Assembly: GCA_024639165.1 (NCBI GenBank) | Contig: JAHEIX010000011.1 | Location: forward strand, 15,451 to 79,450 | Reading direction: 5' to 3' | Source: UBA7446 sp024639165 | GTDB lineage: Bacteria; Bacteroidota; Bacteroidia; Flavobacteriales; Flavobacteriaceae | Length of the DNA: 64,000 nt | Part shown: piece by piece, positions 59,846 to 64,000 of the stretch | How the letters are laid out: each line of letters starts with the position of its first letter | How positions within the stretch are numbered: position 1 is the stretch's first letter | Made by a program: the position numbers and the translations under genes | Notes under the pieces: generated by a model | The model's input: only the letters and a program-made list of their open reading frames with translations | Databases searched by the model: none | What the model was told of the DNA's origin: nothing

Positions 59846-60388
59846 ATGTCAAGAATTGGTAATAATCCTATAGTAGTTCCAGAAGGCGTCACAGTTGACA
59901 TCCAACCTGGTGTGATTACCGTTAAAGGGAAGCTAGGCGAATTGACACAGGCGTTCAGCGATGTTAGTATTGTCCATGAAGATGGTCAGTTGTTGGTTAA
60001 ACGTCCTTCGGATAGCAAACCTCACAGAGCCAAGCACGGTTTGTATCGTGCCCTTGTTGCCAATATGGTTACAGGCGTTTCTGTTGGATTTACAAAAGAA
60101 TTAGAATTGGTTGGTGTTGGTTATCGCGCCAGTAACCAAGGTCAAAAACTTGATCTAGCACTTGGTTTTTCTCACAACATTGTGTTTGAAATACCAAAGG
60201 AGGTTAAGATTGAGACCATTTCTGAAAAAGGTAAAAACCCCATCATCAAACTCAGCTCATATGACAACCAGTTGGTTGGATCGGTTGCAGCGAAGATTCG
60301 CGGTTTCCGTAAGCCAGAACCTTACAAAGGAAAAGGCGTGAAGTTTGTGGGAGAACAAATTAGAAGAAAAGCAGGTAAATCTGCATAA
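59846..60388 (+). CDS. rplF: 50S ribosomal protein L6
   Basis: 180 residues: MSRIGNNPIVVPEGVTVDI (first 19), LVANMVTGVSVGFTKELELVGVGYRA (in part), PEPYKGKGVKFVGEQIRRKAGKSA (in part). Two-domain L6 near the factor-binding site. 14 nt after rpsH. Confidence 0.98.
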   Translation: MSRIGNNPIVVPEGVTVDIQPGVITVKGKLGELTQAFSDVSIVHEDGQLLVKRPSDSKPHRAKHGLYRALVANMVTGVSVGFTKELELVGVGYRASNQGQKLDLALGFSHNIVFEIPKEVKIETISEKGKNPIIKLSSYDNQLVGSVAAKIRGFRKPEPYKGKGVKFVGEQIRRKAGKSA

Positions 60389-60399
60389 GCATTAGGGAT

Positions 60400-60756
60400 A
60401 TGAAAATGACAAAAACCCAACGTAGACAACGCATTCAGAAGCGCTTCCGAGATACTGTTCTTGGTACTGCAGCTATGCCCCGTATGTCTGTGTTTAGAAG
60501 CAATAAAGAAATTTATGCGCAAATTGTTAATGACGAAACTGGAGTAACCCTAGCGGCTGCTTCATCTCGAGATAAGGAATTTGAAAAGCATAGTGGAACA
60601 AAAATTGAACTTGCACAAAAAGTAGGTAAGGTTATCGGCGAAAAAGCACTTGCTGCTGGTATCTCTTCCATACGTTTTGACCGCGGAGGATATTTATATC
60701 ATGGACGTGTAAAGTCACTAGCTGACGGCGCAAGAGAAGCAGGACTAAAATTTTAA
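60400..60756 (+). CDS. rplR: 50S ribosomal protein L18
   Basis: 118 residues: KTQRRQRIQKRFRDTVLGTAAMPRMSVFRSNKEIYAQIVND (in part), and FDRGGYLYHGRVKSLADGAREAGLKF (in part). 5S rRNA binder. A second ATG two codons in (60406) is an alternative start. 11 nt after rplF, 2 nt before rpsE. Confidence 0.98.
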   Translation: MKMTKTQRRQRIQKRFRDTVLGTAAMPRMSVFRSNKEIYAQIVNDETGVTLAAASSRDKEFEKHSGTKIELAQKVGKVIGEKALAAGISSIRFDRGGYLYHGRVKSLADGAREAGLKF

Positions 60757-60758
60757 GT

Positions 60759-61283
60759 ATGTATCAAGATTATAAAAACGTAGAATTTGTAAAACCAGGT
60801 GGACTAGATCTTAAAGATCGTTTGGTTGGTGTACAACGAGTCACTAAAGTAACAAAGGGAGGACGTGCCTTTGGCTTTTCTGCCATTGTTGTTGTAGGAG
60901 ACGAAAATGGAGTTGTTGGACAAGGGTTAGGGAAATCGAAAGAAGTTGCTGAAGCCATATCCAAAGCTGTTGAAGATGCCAAAAAGAATTTGGTCCGTAT
61001 TCCTATCAACAAGGGTACACTTCCACACCAGCAAAAAGGGAAATACGGCGGTGCCCGTGTTTATCTTCAACCAGCCTCTGATGGTACTGGAGTTATTGCA
61101 GGTGGTGCAGTTCGTGCTGTACTTGAGGCCGTGGGAGTTCACAATGTATTGTCAAAATCTCAAGGTTCTTCAAACCCACACAACGTGGTGAAGGCTACTT
61201 TTGACGCATTATTGCAATTACGCGATGCCAACACAGTTGCTAAGCAACGTGGCATTTCACTTGATAAAGTTTTTAACGGATAA
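60759..61283 (+). CDS. rpsE: 30S ribosomal protein S5
   Basis: 174 residues: LKDRLVGVQRVTKVTKGGRAFGFSAIVVVGDENGVVGQGLGKSKEV (in part) and GTGVIAGGAVRAVLEAVGVHNVLSKSQGSSNPHNVVKAT (in part). S5 helps decoding accuracy and mRNA unwinding. 2 nt before rpmD. Confidence 0.98.
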   Translation: MYQDYKNVEFVKPGGLDLKDRLVGVQRVTKVTKGGRAFGFSAIVVVGDENGVVGQGLGKSKEVAEAISKAVEDAKKNLVRIPINKGTLPHQQKGKYGGARVYLQPASDGTGVIAGGAVRAVLEAVGVHNVLSKSQGSSNPHNVVKATFDALLQLRDANTVAKQRGISLDKVFNG

Positions 61284-61285
61284 AC

Positions 61286-61465
61286 ATGGCAAAGATTAAA
61301 GTTACACAAGTAAAGAGTAATATAAAGCGTCCTGAAGATCAGAAACGTACGCTCGCTGCTCTTGGTTTACATAAGATTGGTCAGGTTGTTGAACATGAGG
61401 ATACAGCCACTATCATGGGTATGGTTAATAAAATAAAACATTTGGTAACTGTCCAAAACGTTTAA
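61286..61465 (+). CDS. rpmD: 50S ribosomal protein L30
   Basis: A 59-residue reading frame too short for most ORF cut-offs: it starts AKIKVTQVKSNIKRPEDQK, continues RTLAALGLHKIGQ and ends IKHLVTVQNV. Length and sequence match bacterial L30. It fits exactly between rpsE (2 nt) and rplO (1 nt), its usual place in the spc operon. Confidence 0.97.
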   Translation: MAKIKVTQVKSNIKRPEDQKRTLAALGLHKIGQVVEHEDTATIMGMVNKIKHLVTVQNV

Positions 61466-61466
61466 T

Positions 61467-61919
61467 ATGGAATTAGGAAATTTAAAGCCTGCTAAAGGCT
61501 CGGTAAAAGGCGCAAGTAAACGTCTAGGTAGAGGTCAGGGTTCTGGTACCGGTGGTACTGCTTCACGTGGTCACAAAGGAGCCAAATCTCGCTCTGGTTA
61601 TTCCAAGAAGATTGGTTTTGAAGGTGGACAAATGCCACTACAACGCCGTGTGCCTAAGTTTGGTTTTACCAACATCAATAGAAAAGAATATGCAGGTATC
61701 AATCTTGATAAACTTCAAGAATTAGCCGATGCTAAAAAAATCAAAACTAAAGTTGACCAAGAAGCAATGATCCAATTGCGATTGGTAGGCAAAAATGACT
61801 TGATTAAAATTTTAGGACGTGGTACTTTATCTGCAAAGCTCAAGGTGAGTGCTCACAAATTTACTGCAACTGCAAAAGCCGCTATAGAAGCAGCTGGAGG
61901 AGAAGCCATTACGATTTAA
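61467..61919 (+). CDS. rplO: 50S ribosomal protein L15
   Basis: 150 residues: MELGNLKPAKGSVKGASKRL (first 20), then the Gly-rich GRGQGSGTGGTASRGHKGAKSRSGY (in part), FEGGQMPLQRRVPKFGFTN. Late 50S assembly protein; 4 nt before secY. Confidence 0.98.
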   Translation: MELGNLKPAKGSVKGASKRLGRGQGSGTGGTASRGHKGAKSRSGYSKKIGFEGGQMPLQRRVPKFGFTNINRKEYAGINLDKLQELADAKKIKTKVDQEAMIQLRLVGKNDLIKILGRGTLSAKLKVSAHKFTATAKAAIEAAGGEAITI

Positions 61920-61923
61920 GCAA

Positions 61924-63282
61924 ATGAAAAGATTAATAGAGGTCTTAGCGAATATTTGGAAAATAGAGGAACTCAAGAATCGCATCTTGGTGACCCTTGG
62001 ATTTCTTGTCGTTTACCGTATCGGTGCACAGGTAGTTTTACCTGGAATTGACCCTGTTCAACTTTCTCAACTAACAAGCAAGACCAGCGGCGGTGGACTA
62101 CTTGGCGTGTTAAACATGTTTACGGGTGGTGCATTTGCAAATGCATCTGTTTTTGCCTTGGGTATTATGCCCTACATTTCTGCTTCTATTGTAGTACAGC
62201 TTATGGGAATTGCTGTTCCTTATTTGCAAAAACTTCAAAAAGAAGGGGAAAGTGGTCGTCGTAGAATCAATCAAATTACACGATGGTTAACCATTGGTAT
62301 TTGTGTATTCCAAGCTCCTGCTTATTTGTATTCTTTAGGTGCACTTGGTGTTCCTGAGTCTGCTTTTGTGCTAGGTAAAGGTCTTGGCTTTATGGTGCCT
62401 TCTGTTATCATACTCGTTACTGGAACCATCTTTGCGATGTGGCTGGGCGAAAAGATAACCGATAAGGGTATTGGAAACGGTATTTCGCTTCTTATTACTG
62501 TTGGTATTGTAGCAACTCTACCCATGTCTTTTGCACAAGAATTTGTTTCAAGAGTTACAGAGAACAACGGAGGTCCTATTGTTATTGTAATCGAACTTAT
62601 GGTGTGGATCGCAATCAATGCCATCTGTATCTTATTGGTAATGGCGGTGCGTCAGATACCTGTTCAATATGCACGTAGAACTGCCTCTGGTGGAATTGAC
62701 AAAAACCAAATTGGAGCACGTCAGTATATTCCTCTCAAGCTAAACGCTTCAGGTGTAATGCCTATTATATTTGCACAAGCATTGATGTTTGTTCCTTCCT
62801 CTATGGGAAGTCTTTTGGGTTCTGATAGCGGTGTGGGACAATGGTTACAAGCTTCTTTTTCTGACATATTTGGACTTTGGTATAACATTTTGTTTGCTGT
62901 CCTAATTATTGTCTTCACCTATTTTTATACAGCTATTACGGTTCCGACCAACAAGATGGCTGATGACTTAAAGCGAAGTGGCGGTTTTGTTCCTGGTGTT
63001 CGTCCAGGTACCGAAACAGCAGACTTCCTAGATCGTATTATGTCGCAAATTACCTTCCCGGGCTCGCTGTTTTTAGCAGCGGTTGCCGTGTTACCTGCGG
63101 TGGTATTCCACTTATTTGGTATGCAACAAGGATGGGCGTTGTTCTATGGAGGAACTTCCCTTCTTATTATGGTAGGTGTGGCGATTGATACCATTCAGCA
63201 AATCAATGCGTATTTGTTGAACCGTCATTATGATGGGTTGATGAAAACAGGTAGTAAACGAAATAAAACAGCAGGAAACTAA
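61924..63282 (+). CDS. secY: Protein translocase subunit SecY
   Basis: The 452-residue protein has ten membrane segments. Recognisable parts are YRIGAQVVLPGIDPVQL, the plug helix region GGLLGVLNMFTGGAFANASVFALGIMPYISASI (in part), WLGEKITDKGIGNGISLLI, and cytoplasmic loop FVPGVRPGTETADFLDRIM used for ribosome/SecA contact. It forms the Sec channel. The stop overlaps infA by one base. No adk or map gene lies between secY and infA. Confidence 0.98.
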   Translation: MKRLIEVLANIWKIEELKNRILVTLGFLVVYRIGAQVVLPGIDPVQLSQLTSKTSGGGLLGVLNMFTGGAFANASVFALGIMPYISASIVVQLMGIAVPYLQKLQKEGESGRRRINQITRWLTIGICVFQAPAYLYSLGALGVPESAFVLGKGLGFMVPSVIILVTGTIFAMWLGEKITDKGIGNGISLLITVGIVATLPMSFAQEFVSRVTENNGGPIVIVIELMVWIAINAICILLVMAVRQIPVQYARRTASGGIDKNQIGARQYIPLKLNASGVMPIIFAQALMFVPSSMGSLLGSDSGVGQWLQASFSDIFGLWYNILFAVLIIVFTYFYTAITVPTNKMADDLKRSGGFVPGVRPGTETADFLDRIMSQITFPGSLFLAAVAVLPAVVFHLFGMQQGWALFYGGTSLLIMVGVAIDTIQQINAYLLNRHYDGLMKTGSKRNKTAGN

Positions 63283-63497
63283 TGGCAAAGCAAGCAGCTA
63301 TAGAACAAGATGGCCAAATCATTGAGGCACTTTCCAATGCGATGTTTCGCGTAGAGTTGGAAAATGGCCACGTGGTTACGGCACATATATCTGGGAAGAT
63401 GCGCATGCACTATATTAAGCTCCTTCCTGGTGATAAAGTAAAGTTAGAGATGTCCCCTTATGATTTAACAAAGGCACGCATCACATTTAGATATTAA
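63282..63497 (+). CDS. infA: Translation initiation factor IF-1
   Basis: 71 residues: MAKQAAIEQDGQIIEALSNA (first 20), FRVELENGHVVTAHISGKMRMHYIKLLPGDKVKLEMSPYDLTKARITFRY (in part), full OB-fold IF-1. Binds the 30S A site during initiation. Overlaps secY by one base; rpmJ follows after 3 nt. Confidence 0.98.
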   Translation: MAKQAAIEQDGQIIEALSNAMFRVELENGHVVTAHISGKMRMHYIKLLPGDKVKLEMSPYDLTKARITFRY

Positions 63498-63500
63498 GAT

Positions 63501-63617
63501 ATGAAAGTTAGAGCATCACTTAAAAAAAGAAGCGCCGACTGCAAGATTGTACGTCGCAAGGGACGCTTATACGTAATTAACAAAAAGAACCCTAGGTTTA
63601 AACAAAGACAAGGATAA
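63501..63617 (+). CDS. rpmJ: 50S ribosomal protein L36, zinc-independent form
   Basis: A 38-residue frame beginning KVRASLKKRSADCKIVRRK and ending KNPRFKQRQG, the L36 pattern. Only one of the usual four zinc ligands (one Cys) remains: the first and third Cys and the His are replaced by Ser, Asn and Phe, so it should not bind zinc. It sits in its usual place between infA and rpsM. Confidence 0.97.
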   Translation: MKVRASLKKRSADCKIVRRKGRLYVINKKNPRFKQRQG

Positions 63618-63619
63618 TT

Positions 63620-63994
63620 ATGGCTAGAATTTCTGGAGTAGATATTCCCAAACAAAAAAGAGGCGTTATTTCGCTAACCTATATATATGGGGTTGGCCGC
63701 AGCCGTGCTAAAGCAATTTTAGCTACTGCTGTTGTTGACGAAAGCAAAAAAGTACATGAATGGAATGACGACGAAATTGGTCGTATCCGTGATGCTGTTG
63801 CTTCCTTTACGATCGAAGGTGAACTTCGTTCTGAAACCCAATTGAACATCAAGCGATTGATGGACATCGGTTCTTTTAGAGGTATTCGTCACCGTGTTGG
63901 TTTACCACTTCGTGGTCAACGCACCAAGAATAACTCAAGAACACGTAAAGGAAAACGCAAAACAGTTGCTAACAAAAAGAAAGTAACTAAATAA
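63620..63994 (+). CDS. rpsM: 30S ribosomal protein S13
   Basis: 124 residues: MARISGVDIPKQKRGVISLT (first 20), YGVGRSRAKAIL, IGSFRGIRHRVGLPLRGQRTKNNSRTRKGKRKTV (in part). Contacts the P-site tRNA and pairs with S19. Last complete gene of the window; rpsK is expected just beyond the edge. Confidence 0.98.
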   Translation: MARISGVDIPKQKRGVISLTYIYGVGRSRAKAILATAVVDESKKVHEWNDDEIGRIRDAVASFTIEGELRSETQLNIKRLMDIGSFRGIRHRVGLPLRGQRTKNNSRTRKGKRKTVANKKKVTK

Positions 63995-64000
63995 AGTAGT

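Noticed and set aside
1..64000. Hidden mobile element, prophage, defence island or CRISPR array
   Set aside because: No transposase, integrase, phage or Cas-like protein and no regular short repeats were found; gene content is mostly housekeeping.

Overview
This window is a 64 kb piece of chromosome from a member of the Bacteroidota, almost certainly a Flavobacteriaceae-type organism. The support is a gliding/type IX secretion cluster (gldJ, porU, porV), a SusC/SusD pair, secreted proteases with T9SS-type C-terminal domains, a menaquinone operon, A+T-rich spacers, almost no Shine-Dalgarno sequences, and repeated TAnnTTTG (-7) boxes, some with an upstream TTG (-33). No phage, transposon, CRISPR array, plasmid gene or defence island was seen. 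Genes are tightly packed, and no gene-free stretch reaches 300 bases.

Layout. 1-4.6 kb: the 3' end of an M1 aminopeptidase, an M48 protease with two small membrane proteins, a TatA-type translocase subunit, an O-methyltransferase and a flavin reductase. 4.6-7.7 kb: tRNA-Val(GAC) lying only 6 nt upstream of yjbQ, an M20 amidohydrolase, and murF. 7.7-14 kb: gldJ divergent from porU-porV, part of the T9SS and gliding machinery. 14-19 kb: pdhA-pdhC (pyruvate dehydrogenase E1 alpha and E2), a short-chain dehydrogenase, a SprT-like protein and a DUF389 membrane protein. 19-28.8 kb: an MlaE/MlaF lipid ABC transporter, a PafA-type phosphatase, a KAS III-like enzyme, gcvP, a UbiA-like membrane protein and purK-purE. 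28.8-34 kb: adk-obgE, a TPR lipoprotein-like or periplasmic protein, a diverged polysaccharide-deacetylase-like protein, a HAD nucleotidase and an RlmB-type methyltransferase.

34-42.7 kb is the most accessory-looking part: a matrixin-like secreted metalloprotease facing a leftward unit of subtilisin-like protease, SusC and SusD. Both proteases carry T9SS-type tails. Taken together they could form a small protein/peptide-utilisation locus. 42.9-49.6 kb is a leftward menaquinone unit (menF, menD, menB, menA, menC, menE). 49.8-64 kb is the str-S10-spc ribosomal supercluster (rpsL to rpsM, with fusA, secY and infA), which runs off the right edge just before the expected rpsK.

Most of the window is conserved housekeeping DNA. 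I did not find a clearly new system. The observations most worth a second look are the protease-flanked SusCD locus, the terminator-like hairpin in front of the subtilase gene, the loss of apparent catalytic residues in the deacetylase-like protein, a possible S7 autoregulatory hairpin between rpsL and rpsG, and promoter boxes that decide several start codons.
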